Source: Bacteroidales bacterium
GTDB taxonomy: Bacteria > Bacteroidota > Bacteroidia > Bacteroidales > Muribaculaceae
Length of the DNA: 64,000 nt
Direction of reading: 5' to 3'
Assembly (NCBI GenBank): GCA_003150235.1
Contig: QAMW01000006.1
Location: 4,833-68,832 of the forward strand
In this document: positions 34,567-43,252 of the stretch, in pieces
Numbering within the stretch: the stretch's first letter is position 1
Layout of the letters: each line of letters begins with the position of its first letter
Position numbers and translations under genes: made by a program
The notes under the pieces: model-generated
What the model saw: only the letters and a program-made list of their open reading frames with translations
Told to the model about the DNA's origin: nothing
Database searches by the model: none

Positions 34567-35682
34567 ATGAGACTTTTACGACATATCCTTTTCATTCTGA
34601 CGGCAATGACAATCGCCGTATCGGCGACGGCACAACAGTCGTCAAGTTCTTCTGTCGTGCGCAAAGGCGGCAGGGACTCCAAGAAGGAGAACACCGAAAA
34701 ATCGGCGCGTGTCACCGACCGTATGCAGCAGTTTTTCAACGAGCCGGAACGCAGCGACGCCGATGCACAATGGATGAAAATCGTCTATCGCCAGATTGAC
34801 CTTGACAAGGTGAAAAATGCACCCCTATACTACCCTGAGGAGGTGATTGACGGGCAGGAAAACCTCTTCCGCATAATATTGCGGCTGCTTGCCGACGGCG
34901 AACTGAATGCCTATGAATATCTTGACGGCAGGGAGGTGTTCACCGACCAGTACAAGGTCAATGTGCGCGACATGCTCGACCGTTTTCACATACTTTACAC
35001 CGAGGCAAAAGGGTCAACCGAGAAAAAACCGCGTTTCGCCATAGAGGAGAGCGACGTGCCCGCCAATGAGGTACTTTCCTACTACCTGCTCGAACGCTGG
35101 GAGGTGGACAAGCGTTCCAACCGTATGCGCACCACCGTCGAGGCAATCTGTCCCGTGCTCCACCGTTCCGGCGATTTCGGCGGCGAGGCTATCAAGTATC
35201 CTATGTTCTGGATGAAGATGGATGCCCTCCGCCCCTATCTCACCCAGCAGTCGATATTCATCGACGACGACAACAATCTCGCCAAATATAATTACGACGA
35301 CTTTTTCCAGCTCGCGCTATACGAAGGCGACATCTACAAGACCCGAAACCTGCGCAACAAGTCGATGATGCAGCTCTATCCTGACCCCGACTCCCTGAAA
35401 CATGCACAAGACAGCATCCAGAACTATCTGGTCAATTACGAAAAAAAGATGTGGGTGCCTACACGGGAGGAAATCATCGCACAGCGGGAAGAGCGTGAAC
35501 GCCTTGCATCGGGCGACACAATCGCCACCAGGGAAGATAATGCCGAGGTAAAGAAAAGTGCCGCCCGCTCGTCAAGAGCAAGGAAGGCGACAAAGACCAA
35601 AGCGCCAAAGAAGGTGAAAGAGGCAAAACCGAAATCATCGCCGTCAAGCTCGGCTACACGCTCGGTGCGCCGACGCAAATAA
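34567..35682 (+). CDS. porN: PorN/GldN, T9SS ring protein with basic tail
   Basis: This 371-residue protein has a signal peptide (about 1-23, ending SATAQ) and the GldN-type core (about 50-320; DAQWMKIVYRQIDLDKVKNAPLYYPEE, VRDMLDRFHI, YPMFWMKMDALRPYL). The last 50 residues or so are strongly basic and low-complexity (K, R, S, A), probably disordered. The ATG at 34567 is preferred; an earlier TTG frame would add ten residues before the signal peptide and overlap porM. It is the last gene of the T9SS unit. Confidence 0.93.
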   Translation: MRLLRHILFILTAMTIAVSATAQQSSSSSVVRKGGRDSKKENTEKSARVTDRMQQFFNEPERSDADAQWMKIVYRQIDLDKVKNAPLYYPEEVIDGQENLFRIILRLLADGELNAYEYLDGREVFTDQYKVNVRDMLDRFHILYTEAKGSTEKKPRFAIEESDVPANEVLSYYLLERWEVDKRSNRMRTTVEAICPVLHRSGDFGGEAIKYPMFWMKMDALRPYLTQQSIFIDDDNNLAKYNYDDFFQLALYEGDIYKTRNLRNKSMMQLYPDPDSLKHAQDSIQNYLVNYEKKMWVPTREEIIAQREERERLASGDTIATREDNAEVKKSAARSSRARKATKTKAPKKVKEAKPKSSPSSSATRSVRRRK

Positions 35683-35699
35683 ATATTTTACGGTTGTGC

Positions 35700-35731
35700 T
35701 TGGATATTACATACAAATATCGTAACTTTGT
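35700..35731 (+). promoter_or_regulatory. tRNA-Asp promoter
   Basis: TTG at 35700-35702, 20 bases, then TAACTTTGT at 35723-35731. The tRNA begins 15 bases later, the expected distance for a short 5' leader. Confidence 0.7.
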
Positions 35732-35745
35732 CACGACCAATTTGA

Positions 35746-35822
35746 GGTGCGTTAGTTCAGCTGGTTAGAATACGTGCCTGTCACGCACGGGGTCACGGGT
35801 TCGAGTCCCGTACGCACCGCCA
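35746..35822 (+). tRNA. tRNA-Asp (anticodon GTC), CCA encoded
   Basis: A cloverleaf is readable. The acceptor GGTGCGT pairs with ACGCACC, the D-arm contains TTCAGCTGGTTAGAA, the anticodon stem is CGTGC/GCACG with loop CTGTCAC, and the T-arm is CGGGTTCGAGTCCCG. The discriminator is G followed by an encoded CCA (35820-35822). Confidence 0.97.
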
Positions 35823-35854
35823 AGCAGCTCCTCCACGGGGCTGCTTGATTTTTA
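35821..35854 (+). terminator. Terminator of tRNA-Asp
   Basis: The 8-bp stem CAAGCAGC/GCTGCTTG (35821-35828, 35840-35847) with an 11-base loop is followed by ATTTTTA. Confidence 0.8.
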
Positions 35855-35881
35855 TACAGGTTTTCATAAGCGGGAATATCT

Positions 35882-37096
35882 ATGGACAATCTACAATCCG
35901 CAGCAGTCAAGGCTAAAAGCGAGCGGCTCTGGAACAGAAACTATATAAAGGTGATGTGCAGCAACTTCCTGCTGTTTTTCGCATTTTATATCCTTACTCC
36001 TCTGCTTCCGCTATACCTCAACGAACAGTTCAGCGCCGACAAAGACATGATCGGCATCGTATTGTCAGGTTACGTAGTGGCGACACTGCTTATCAGACCC
36101 TTCAGCGGATTTTTTGTCGACAGTTTCAATCGCAAGAAAGTGCTGATGATATGTTTCTTCTCCTTTTTCATACTTTTCGCCGGATATATCGGCGCGGGGA
36201 CATTGCTTATGTTTGCAATCGTGAGAACCATGCACGGCATCCCTTTTGGAGCGGCAACAGTCGCCAACAGCACTGTGGCAATCGACGTACTCCCGTCGTC
36301 GCGGCGCAACGAGGGCATAGGATTTTACGGACTTAGCAACAACCTCGCCATGGCAATCGCCCCCTCGGCAGGCATCTACATCCATGCTGCCACCGGCAAT
36401 TTCAGCTCCCTTTTCTGGATAGCCCTCGCGCTGGCACTTGCGGGCTTCTGCTGCGCCTCGTCAGTGAAGATTCCGCAACGCGAAATCGTTCAGAACAAGC
36501 CCAAAATCAGTCTTGACCACTTCTTTCTTGGCAGGGCGTGGCTCATGGCGATAAACATCTGCCTGTTTGGTCTCTGCTGGGGAGTTATGAGCAATTATGT
36601 CGCCATCTACGGCAAAGAGGAGCTTGGCATCACCGACGGCACCGGAATTTTTTTCGCAATACTTTCGTTCGGTCTTTTCTCATCGCGCCTCTACGGGTCA
36701 CGCGCCTTGCGCGCGGGCAAACTTACACAAAGCTGTGCCACAGGCGTAATACTGTCGCTTGTCGGCTACACGCTTTTCGCCCTCTCTATAAACCAATGGA
36801 CTTTCTACGCTTCGGCACTTTTCGTGGGTCTCGGCAACGGACAGATGTATCCCGCCTTCCTAAACATGTTTATAAAAGTGGCGCGCCATGACCAACGTGG
36901 CACCGCCAACTCATCGATACTGATATCCTGGGACCTCGGCATGGGCATAGGCATCCTCATCGGCGGATTTCTTGTCGAATATATCAGTTACTCGGCGGCA
37001 TTCTGGGTGACAGCCGCAATGCAGGCTGCAGGCGCACTGCTGTTCCTGTCGGCGACCCGATACTTCTTCATGCAGCGAAAACTTCATGATGATTAA
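35882..37096 (+). CDS. MFS transporter
   Basis: This 404-residue inner-membrane protein has about 12 hydrophobic helices. The MFS loop motif after helix 2 is visible as SGFFVDSFNRKKVLM, and helix 4 carries RTMHGIPFGAATVANSTVAIDVLPSSRRNEGIGFYG. It resembles drug or sugar efflux proteins of the MFS_1 type; the substrate is not readable. It is followed by a stem-loop (37097-37122) directly after the stop. Confidence 0.9.
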   Translation: MDNLQSAAVKAKSERLWNRNYIKVMCSNFLLFFAFYILTPLLPLYLNEQFSADKDMIGIVLSGYVVATLLIRPFSGFFVDSFNRKKVLMICFFSFFILFAGYIGAGTLLMFAIVRTMHGIPFGAATVANSTVAIDVLPSSRRNEGIGFYGLSNNLAMAIAPSAGIYIHAATGNFSSLFWIALALALAGFCCASSVKIPQREIVQNKPKISLDHFFLGRAWLMAINICLFGLCWGVMSNYVAIYGKEELGITDGTGIFFAILSFGLFSSRLYGSRALRAGKLTQSCATGVILSLVGYTLFALSINQWTFYASALFVGLGNGQMYPAFLNMFIKVARHDQRGTANSSILISWDLGMGIGILIGGFLVEYISYSAAFWVTAAMQAAGALLFLSATRYFFMQRKLHDD

Positions 37097-37122
37097 GAGA
37101 TTGTCTAAATTTAGTCAATCTC
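37097..37122 (+). terminator. Stem-loop after MFS gene
   Basis: GAGATTG-T-CTAAA pairs with TTTAG-T-CAATCTC with one T/T mismatch, immediately after the stop codon. No T-run follows, so its role as terminator is uncertain. Confidence 0.4.
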
Positions 37123-37222
37123 CAAGCCATACGCATTTTCACAACGGTAATTTAGCCCTGTTTAAAAATTTTTTGTAACTTTACGCATTGATTGTTAGTA
37201 ACCGCCTAAATCCTTCTCTATC

Positions 37223-37999
37223 ATGAAACGAATATTCTTCACACTAATAGCAATCGCGACATTGTTAACTGTCAACGGACAATCGCGCGTAATTGAAATC
37301 GACAACCCTTCGATGCGCGTATATCTTCCCGACCCGTCAATCGCCACCGGCAGAGCCGTGGTAGCTTGTCCGGGAGGAGGTTACACTCATCTCGCCAAAG
37401 ACCATGAGGGCTACGACTGGGCACCATTTTACAACAAGCAGGGCATCGCCTACGCGGTAGTGTGCTACCGTTTCCCGAAAGGAAATCCCGACCTGCCCGT
37501 ATCTGATGCGACAAATGCAGTAAAAATCATGCGTGACAGCGCGGCAGTGTGGGGCATAAATCCTCACGATATCGGCATAATGGGGTCATCGGCAGGCGGT
37601 CACCTCGCCTCAACAGTCGCCACTCATGCCGAGAAATCGGCGCGCCCCGATTTTCAGATACTGTTCTACCCGGTCATCACCATGGACAAGAGCTATACCC
37701 ATATCGGTTCGCATGACAACCTGATAGGCAAGGATGCCTCTGCCGCCGCCGAGTTGCTCTACTCTAATGAAAAACAGGTGACTGACGAGACTCCACGCGC
37801 GTTTATCGTGTTCAGCGACGATGATGATGTAGTGCCTCCGATGAACGGCATCAACTACTACGCCGCACTTCACAACAACGGCGTACCTGCGGTAATCCAT
37901 ATATACCCTTCCGGCGGTCACGGATGGGGAATCCGCGAAGGATTCAAGTATAAAGCCGAAATGCAAGCCGACCTGAAAGCATGGCTTGAAAGTTTCTGA
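37223..37999 (+). CDS. Secreted alpha/beta-hydrolase, carbohydrate esterase-like
   Basis: This 258-residue protein has a signal peptide (about 1-18, ending VNGQ). It has the alpha/beta-hydrolase motifs CPGGGYTHLA (oxyanion loop), GSSAGGHLAS (nucleophile Ser near 127), an acid in FSDDDDVVPP, and the histidine in GGHGWG. This pattern is that of the acetylxylan-esterase-like hydrolases common in polysaccharide loci. It precedes DUF4861 and the uronate genes by 26 bases and is probably cotranscribed, suggesting removal of acetyl or other ester groups from pectic fragments. A weak -7-like TAACTTTAC lies at 37176-37184. Confidence 0.82.
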   Translation: MKRIFFTLIAIATLLTVNGQSRVIEIDNPSMRVYLPDPSIATGRAVVACPGGGYTHLAKDHEGYDWAPFYNKQGIAYAVVCYRFPKGNPDLPVSDATNAVKIMRDSAAVWGINPHDIGIMGSSAGGHLASTVATHAEKSARPDFQILFYPVITMDKSYTHIGSHDNLIGKDASAAAELLYSNEKQVTDETPRAFIVFSDDDDVVPPMNGINYYAALHNNGVPAVIHIYPSGGHGWGIREGFKYKAEMQADLKAWLESF

Positions 38000-38025
38000 A
38001 TCGCCACTTGTAAATCCATCCGACC

Positions 38026-39243
38026 ATGAATTTCCGACCGACCATATTATCATTGCTTGCATGCACCGCCATGATTGCCGGTGCTGAATCACGAACCGTC
38101 AATGTCACAGTGACAAACGCCCTCTCTACCGACCGCAAGGCTCATCCGGTAATAGTAGATCTTGCCCGACATGCACCGGGCATGAACGTGAGCCGCGCTG
38201 TCGCAACAATCAACGGCAAGGAGATACCCTCACAGATTGACGACCTCGACCATGACGGCATTCCCGATGAGCTGGTAATGGTAATCGACCTCCCGGCGAA
38301 GAAGAAAACGCCGATAACCGTTACCCTCGACACGGAAGGCACACAAGCGCAATATGAGCCGATGACCAACGCCTATATAAAACTGCGCGACGAGAAAAAA
38401 ACTCATGTAAAAGTAAATTCGATCTCCTTCCCGGGTGATGTAAACACAAAAACCACCTACAACTCGATTTACGGTCATGGAGCCGTAATGGAGGGCATCC
38501 ACAATGCACTGCGCATCTATATGGACAACCGTCAGAGCATCGACCTCTACGGCAAGTCGACTCCGCGTCTCGAACTTGAAGTGACGGGATTCTACACTAC
38601 TCCCGAACAGCTTGCCGAAGGATACGGCAGAGATATACTTTGGGCGGGGAAATCGGTTGCCGCAGGTTCATTCCGGGGATATCAGGACGGCAATCCCTGC
38701 ACAATCGACACCGTGGCGTCACGCGGACAGGAAATCATAGTCAGCGGGCCGCTCCGCTCAATCGTCGAGGTCACCGACCGCGACTGGACCTATAACGGCA
38801 AGCGCCATCAGATGAAACAGCGCTATACGATCTATGCCGGTCGCCATGACTTTGATGTAGAAGTGACCGTCAGCAATGTCGGTGACGGCGACAAATTCTG
38901 TACCGGAATCCAGAAACTCGAAACTGACAATCAGGGATTCATGTCACCGGACGGACTTGCGGGAAGCTACGGAAGCAACATTCCCGATAAAAAAGCGCCC
39001 GAGCTTCCCGAGACGCTCGGACTCGGACTGCACGTCAATCCGGCAAACAACGGCGGTATGGTCGAGGATGAGTACAATTATCTTGCCATGCTGACACCCG
39101 ATGCCGACGGCAAAATACGCTATTCGGTCAATATCGGAGCGGAAAGAGAAGCCGATGGTTTCAAAAATGCAGAAAAGTGGTTTGAAAATCTCCATAAATG
39201 GCATAAAGAATTATCGACACCCTGTAAAACAGAAATAAAATAA
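38026..39243 (+). CDS. DUF4861 secreted protein of uronate locus
   Basis: This 405-residue protein has a signal peptide (about 1-21, ending IAGAES) and then the DUF4861 fold: an N-terminal beta-sandwich (VNVTVTNALSTDRKAHPVIVDL, IPSQIDDLDHDGIPDELVMVIDL) and a large beta-rich domain (KGY-type YGHGAVMEGIHNALRIYMDNRQSIDLYGK). DUF4861 genes recur next to kduI/kduD and polysaccharide lyases, but the reaction is unknown to me. Its export, together with that of KduI here, hints at periplasmic processing of unsaturated uronides. Confidence 0.8.
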   Translation: MNFRPTILSLLACTAMIAGAESRTVNVTVTNALSTDRKAHPVIVDLARHAPGMNVSRAVATINGKEIPSQIDDLDHDGIPDELVMVIDLPAKKKTPITVTLDTEGTQAQYEPMTNAYIKLRDEKKTHVKVNSISFPGDVNTKTTYNSIYGHGAVMEGIHNALRIYMDNRQSIDLYGKSTPRLELEVTGFYTTPEQLAEGYGRDILWAGKSVAAGSFRGYQDGNPCTIDTVASRGQEIIVSGPLRSIVEVTDRDWTYNGKRHQMKQRYTIYAGRHDFDVEVTVSNVGDGDKFCTGIQKLETDNQGFMSPDGLAGSYGSNIPDKKAPELPETLGLGLHVNPANNGGMVEDEYNYLAMLTPDADGKIRYSVNIGAEREADGFKNAEKWFENLHKWHKELSTPCKTEIK

Positions 39244-39283
39244 CCCGTTAATCCAAAAATCATCATAAAATAAATCAATCGCA

Positions 39284-40078
39284 ATGGTAAATTTCTCATT
39301 AGAAGGAAAAGTGGCACTCGTAACCGGTGCCGCTTATGGAATAGGTCTCGCCATCGCCCGTGCATACGCGGAGGCAGGTGCAAAAATAGTGTTCAACTGT
39401 TCGCGTCAAGAGACCGTTGACCGCGGCATGAAGGCATACAAGGAACTTGGTATCGATGCAAAAGGCTATCTCTGCGACGTCACCGATGAAGAAGCAGTAA
39501 AGGCAATGATAGCTGACATTGAAAAGACTGTAGGCACAATCGATATCCTTGTCAACAACGCCGGTATCATCAAGCGCATACCGATGGAGCAGATGGCGGT
39601 TGAGGATTTCCGTCGCGTGATTGACGTTGACCTCGTGGCTCCCTATATCTGCGCGAAAGCCGTGATTCCGGGCATGATCAAGAAAGGTCACGGAAAAATT
39701 ATCAACATCTGCTCGATGATGAGCGAACTCGGTCGCGAAACAGTATCGGCATACGCCGCAGCAAAGGGCGGACTCAAGATGCTCACCCGCAATATATGCT
39801 CTGAATATGGCGAATACAATATCCAGTGTAACGGTATCGGTCCGGGTTACATCGCCACAGAACAGACTGCCCCGCTCCGTGAACTGCAACCCGACGGAAG
39901 CCGTCATCCGTTCGACCAGTTCATCATCTCCAAGACTCCCGCCGCGCGTTGGGGTACACCTGAAGACCTCATGGGTCCCGCCGTGTTCCTCGCATCTGAC
40001 GCTTCCGACTTTGTCAACGGACATGTATTATATGTTGACGGCGGTATTCTCGCTTACATCGGAAAACAGCCTAAATAA
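39284..40078 (+). CDS. kduD: KduD-like SDR, 2-dehydro-3-deoxy-D-gluconate 5-dehydrogenase
   Basis: This 264-residue cytoplasmic SDR has the NAD motif TGAAYGIGLAIARAY, NNAG, the catalytic Ser in NICSMMSELG and the YAAAKGG pair. The pattern matches KduD and gluconate 5-dehydrogenase. With kduI, kdgK and kdgA in the same cluster, reduction of 3-deoxy-D-glycero-2,5-hexodiulosonate to 2-keto-3-deoxygluconate is the most likely reaction. No signal peptide is present. The stop overlaps the next ATG by one base (TAATG). Confidence 0.85.
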   Translation: MVNFSLEGKVALVTGAAYGIGLAIARAYAEAGAKIVFNCSRQETVDRGMKAYKELGIDAKGYLCDVTDEEAVKAMIADIEKTVGTIDILVNNAGIIKRIPMEQMAVEDFRRVIDVDLVAPYICAKAVIPGMIKKGHGKIINICSMMSELGRETVSAYAAAKGGLKMLTRNICSEYGEYNIQCNGIGPGYIATEQTAPLRELQPDGSRHPFDQFIISKTPAARWGTPEDLMGPAVFLASDASDFVNGHVLYVDGGILAYIGKQPK

Positions 40079-41475
40079 TGGAACAGGTATTTTCCTATAT
40101 CATAGGTCTGGGCGCGGCGGTGATGATGCCTATCATCTTCACCGTGCTCGGACTCTGTATCGGCATCAAGTTCGGCAAGGCACTCAACTGCGGTCTGAAG
40201 GTAGGTGTCGGCTTCGTGGGACTGTCGGTAATCACGGCGCTTCTCACCTCATCGCTCGGCCCCGCACTCAACAGTGTCGTCGACATTTACCATCTACAGC
40301 TGAAGGTGTTCGACATGGGATGGCCCGCTGCTGCCGCCGTGGCATATAACACCGCGGTAGGTGCATTCATTATCCCCGTGTGTCTCGGTGTCAACATCGT
40401 GCTACTCCTTCTCAAAGGCACACGCACAGTCAACATCGACCTTTGGAATTACTGGCATTTCGCCTTTATCGGCGCGGTGGTGTACTTTGCCAGCGGCTCG
40501 CTCCTCTGGGGCTTCTTCGCCGCCATCATCTGCTACATCATCACTCTTGTCATCGCCGACATGACAGCCGACAAATTCCAGACCTTCTACAAGGATATGG
40601 AAGGCATATCTATTCCGCAGCCTTTCTGCGCCGGTTTCGCTCCTTTCGCATGGTTTATCAACAAGATTCTCGACAAGATTCCCGGTATGGAACGCCTTGA
40701 GATAGATGCCGAGGGACTTAAAAAGAAATTCGGTCTGCTGGGCGAACCATTGTTTCTGGGAGTGGTCGTGGGTATTGGCATCGGCTGCCTCACCTGCACC
40801 TCGGGCGAGCAGCTTGTCGACAAGATACCCTACATACTCGGTCTCGGCATCAAGATGGGTGCGGTCATGGAACTCATCCCGCGTGTCACCGTACTCTTTA
40901 TAGAAGGCTTGAAACCTATATCCGATGCCACCCGCGAGCTTATTGCCCGCAAATTCCAGGGAGCTGAGGGTCTGTCGATAGGCATGAGTCCCGCTCTTGT
41001 AATCGGACATCCCACCACGCTTGTGGTATCGCTTCTGCTCATTCCGGTGACTCTCTTCCTTGCCGTGGTGCTTCCCGGAAACGAGTTCCTGCCGCTTGCC
41101 TCTCTTGCCGGCATGTTCTACGTGTTCCCTCTCGTGTTACCTTACACCAAAGGTAATGTAGTGAAGACATTCATCGTAGGACTCGTGGTAATAGTGCTTG
41201 CTCTGTTTATGGTGACCAACCTTGCCCCCGAGTTTACCAAAGCCGCCCAGGATGTGTATGCCAACACCGGCGATGCCGCCGTGGCAATACCGCAGGGCTT
41301 CGAGGGGGGTAGCCTTGACTTCGCCGGCTCACCGCTTGCATGGCTGATATTCCAGTGCAGTTATAACCTTAAGTACATAGGAGCCGGAGTGCTGGGTGTC
41401 GCCACGATAGCACTTGTCGTATGGAACCGCATTAAGATTATCAACGACCAAAGAGCCGCTGAAAATCTGAAATAA
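40078..41475 (+). CDS. Orphan galactitol-type PTS EIIC transporter
   Basis: This 465-residue membrane protein matches the EIIC-GAT (GatC) family: MEQVFSYIIGLGAAVMMPIIFTVLGLCIGIKFGKAL at the N-terminus, GVGFVGLSVI, NTAVGAFIIPVCLGVNI and LWNYWHFAFIGAVVYF. About 11-12 membrane segments are visible. No EIIA or EIIB gene or fused domain is in the cluster, so classical phosphotransfer is unlikely here. It is coupled to kduD by a one-base overlap and followed by kduI, pointing to uptake of a deoxy-hexulosonate or related uronate. The mechanism is inference. Confidence 0.88.
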   Translation: MEQVFSYIIGLGAAVMMPIIFTVLGLCIGIKFGKALNCGLKVGVGFVGLSVITALLTSSLGPALNSVVDIYHLQLKVFDMGWPAAAAVAYNTAVGAFIIPVCLGVNIVLLLLKGTRTVNIDLWNYWHFAFIGAVVYFASGSLLWGFFAAIICYIITLVIADMTADKFQTFYKDMEGISIPQPFCAGFAPFAWFINKILDKIPGMERLEIDAEGLKKKFGLLGEPLFLGVVVGIGIGCLTCTSGEQLVDKIPYILGLGIKMGAVMELIPRVTVLFIEGLKPISDATRELIARKFQGAEGLSIGMSPALVIGHPTTLVVSLLLIPVTLFLAVVLPGNEFLPLASLAGMFYVFPLVLPYTKGNVVKTFIVGLVVIVLALFMVTNLAPEFTKAAQDVYANTGDAAVAIPQGFEGGSLDFAGSPLAWLIFQCSYNLKYIGAGVLGVATIALVVWNRIKIINDQRAAENLK

Positions 41476-41530
41476 CAAATAATCACCCTGATTTGAATAA
41501 AAATGGCATATCAGTAAGGAATAAACGCCG

Positions 41531-41539
41531 TAACTTTGC
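41531..41539 (+). promoter_or_regulatory. kduI -7 element TAACTTTGC
   Basis: A perfect TAnnTTTGC match, 20 bases before the kduI ATG. It suggests an internal promoter for the second half of the cluster and excludes the upstream in-frame ATG at 41493. Confidence 0.6.
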
Positions 41540-41558
41540 CATAACAAAAACTTTAACA

Positions 41559-42482
41559 ATGAAAAAAATAATATTATCACTCTCAATCGCAATGGCAACA
41601 CTTGCTATGTCGGCACAAAAGCCCGAATATTCAATACAACGCGCATGTCATCCCGAAGACGTGAAACACTACGATACCGAACAGCTTCGCTCACGCTTCG
41701 CAATGCCCAAGGTGATGGAAGCCGACAAGGTGCTTCTCACATATTCCATGTATGACCGCCTCGTGTTTGGCGGCGCGATGCCCGTGACCAAGGAAATCGT
41801 GCTTGAAACCATCGACCCGCTGAAATCGGAATATTTCCTTGAGCGCCGCGAGCTTGGCGTGATAAACATAGGCGGCGACGGCATCGTGACTGTTGACGGC
41901 AAGGAATACGAGCTGCACTTCAAGGATGCTCTTTATGTAGGAAGGGGCAATAAAAACGTGACTTTCCGCAGCAAGGACGCTGCAAATCCCGCGAAGTTCT
42001 ACCTCAACTCCACTACCGCCCACAAGGCATACAAGACACAGCTTGTCACCATCGACGGCAGAAAAGGTTCGCTTAAAGCCAACTCCTTCGCAGCCGGAAA
42101 GATGGAGGAGAGCAACGACCGTGTAATCAACCAGCTCATTGTCAACAACGTGCTTGAAGAAGGTCCCTGTCAGCTCCAGATGGGTCTTACCGAGCTGAAG
42201 CCGGGAAGCGTATGGAACACAATGCCGGCACACACCCATGACCGCCGCGTGGAGGCTTACTTCTACTTCAACGTGCCGGAAGGCAACGCTATATGTCACA
42301 TCATGGGCGAACCTCAGGAAAACCGCATGATATGGCTTCACAACGAGCAGGCAATCATGTCGCCCGAATGGTCGATACACGCCGCTGCAGGAACATCCAA
42401 CTACATGTTTATCTGGGGTATGGGAGGCGAAAACCTCGACTACAGCGACATGGACAAGATTTCCTATCTTGAAATGAAGTAA
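41559..42482 (+). CDS. kduI: KduI with signal peptide, 5-dehydro-4-deoxyglucuronate isomerase
   Basis: The protein has 307 residues; typical cytosolic KduI is about 280. The extra N-terminus MKKIILSLSIAMATLAMSAQ is a textbook signal peptide ending at an Ala-x-Ala-Gln site. The mature part is clear KduI: SYFLERRELGVINIGG-type FLERRELG, KDALYVGRG, GLTELKPGSVWNTMPAHTHDRR with metal-binding histidines, and WSIHAAAGTSNYMFIWGM. KduI isomerises 5-keto-4-deoxyuronate to 3-deoxy-D-glycero-2,5-hexodiulosonate, normally in the cytoplasm. Here it should be periplasmic. The start is fixed by the -7 element at 41531. nfnA follows after three bases. Confidence 0.92.
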   Translation: MKKIILSLSIAMATLAMSAQKPEYSIQRACHPEDVKHYDTEQLRSRFAMPKVMEADKVLLTYSMYDRLVFGGAMPVTKEIVLETIDPLKSEYFLERRELGVINIGGDGIVTVDGKEYELHFKDALYVGRGNKNVTFRSKDAANPAKFYLNSTTAHKAYKTQLVTIDGRKGSLKANSFAAGKMEESNDRVINQLIVNNVLEEGPCQLQMGLTELKPGSVWNTMPAHTHDRRVEAYFYFNVPEGNAICHIMGEPQENRMIWLHNEQAIMSPEWSIHAAAGTSNYMFIWGMGGENLDYSDMDKISYLEMK

Positions 42483-42485
42483 ACG

Positions 42486-43244
42486 ATGAACGAAATCCGC
42501 GAAATAGTACATTACTCGGAATACACGGCAGAATTGCGCATATACGCCCCCTCTGTCGCAAAATCGTGTCGTCCCGGTCATTTCGTAATCGTAAGATTCG
42601 CGGAAGACGGCGCACGTATTCCGTTCACAATCGTGGATTCCGATGAGGGAAAAGGTACGATAAACATCATAATCCATAAAGCCGCAGGACTGAGCGAGGC
42701 ACTTGCCTCGCTTAAACCCGGCGACTCGCTGCCCAATCTTCTCGGACCGCTTGGTCAGGCTATCGAGATAAAGAATTACGGCACAGTCGTGTGTTGCGGC
42801 GACGGCGCGGGCTTTGTGCCTCTGCTTCCGGTGGTAAGAGCCTTGAAGAAAGCGGGTTGTCACGTCATCTCGGTATTCTCCGAGCAATCGTCACAGACCG
42901 CATGTCTGCAAGGGAAGGTGAGCGAATACAGCGAGGTAATCGATGTGCGCGACCGCAATCCGATGGAAGTCATCGGCGAGATTATCGACAGCCGCAAAAT
43001 CGACAAGATGTTTATCTCCGGCCCCACCACATTGTTGAAAGACATTTCCGGACTGACTCTCACACATTCGATTCCGACTGTGTGCATCCTTAACATGATT
43101 ATGGTTGACGGCGTAGGGTTATGCGGCATCTGCAGGGTCATGGTCGACGGAGAGCGGAAGCTCACGTGTATAGACGGACCTTCGTTTGACGCCCACAAGG
43201 TAGACTTCGACCAGCTTCTTAACCGCCAACGACTATACGTATAA
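42486..43244 (+). CDS. NfnA/SudB-like FAD and NAD-binding subunit
   Basis: This 252-residue protein belongs to the PyrK/NfnA group. An FAD domain contains RIPFTIVDSD and INIIIHKAAGLSEAL, and an NAD-binding domain contains CCGDGAGFVPLLPVVRAL. A C-terminal [2Fe-2S] site, GVGLCGICRVMVDGERKLTCIDGP, is followed by the VDF motif. With the next gene it forms an NfnAB-type complex (NADH-dependent reduced ferredoxin:NADP oxidoreductase) or sulfide dehydrogenase. The cytoplasmic pair sits inside the uronate cluster. Which electron partners it uses cannot be read. Confidence 0.82.
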   Translation: MNEIREIVHYSEYTAELRIYAPSVAKSCRPGHFVIVRFAEDGARIPFTIVDSDEGKGTINIIIHKAAGLSEALASLKPGDSLPNLLGPLGQAIEIKNYGTVVCCGDGAGFVPLLPVVRALKKAGCHVISVFSEQSSQTACLQGKVSEYSEVIDVRDRNPMEVIGEIIDSRKIDKMFISGPTTLLKDISGLTLTHSIPTVCILNMIMVDGVGLCGICRVMVDGERKLTCIDGPSFDAHKVDFDQLLNRQRLYV

Positions 43245-43252
43245 TTACTGAC

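Noticed and set aside
41691..42887. A 398-codon open frame antisense to kduI and nfnA
   Set aside because: It is a shadow of two recognised genes; the translation is Cys/His-rich with no recognisable domain.
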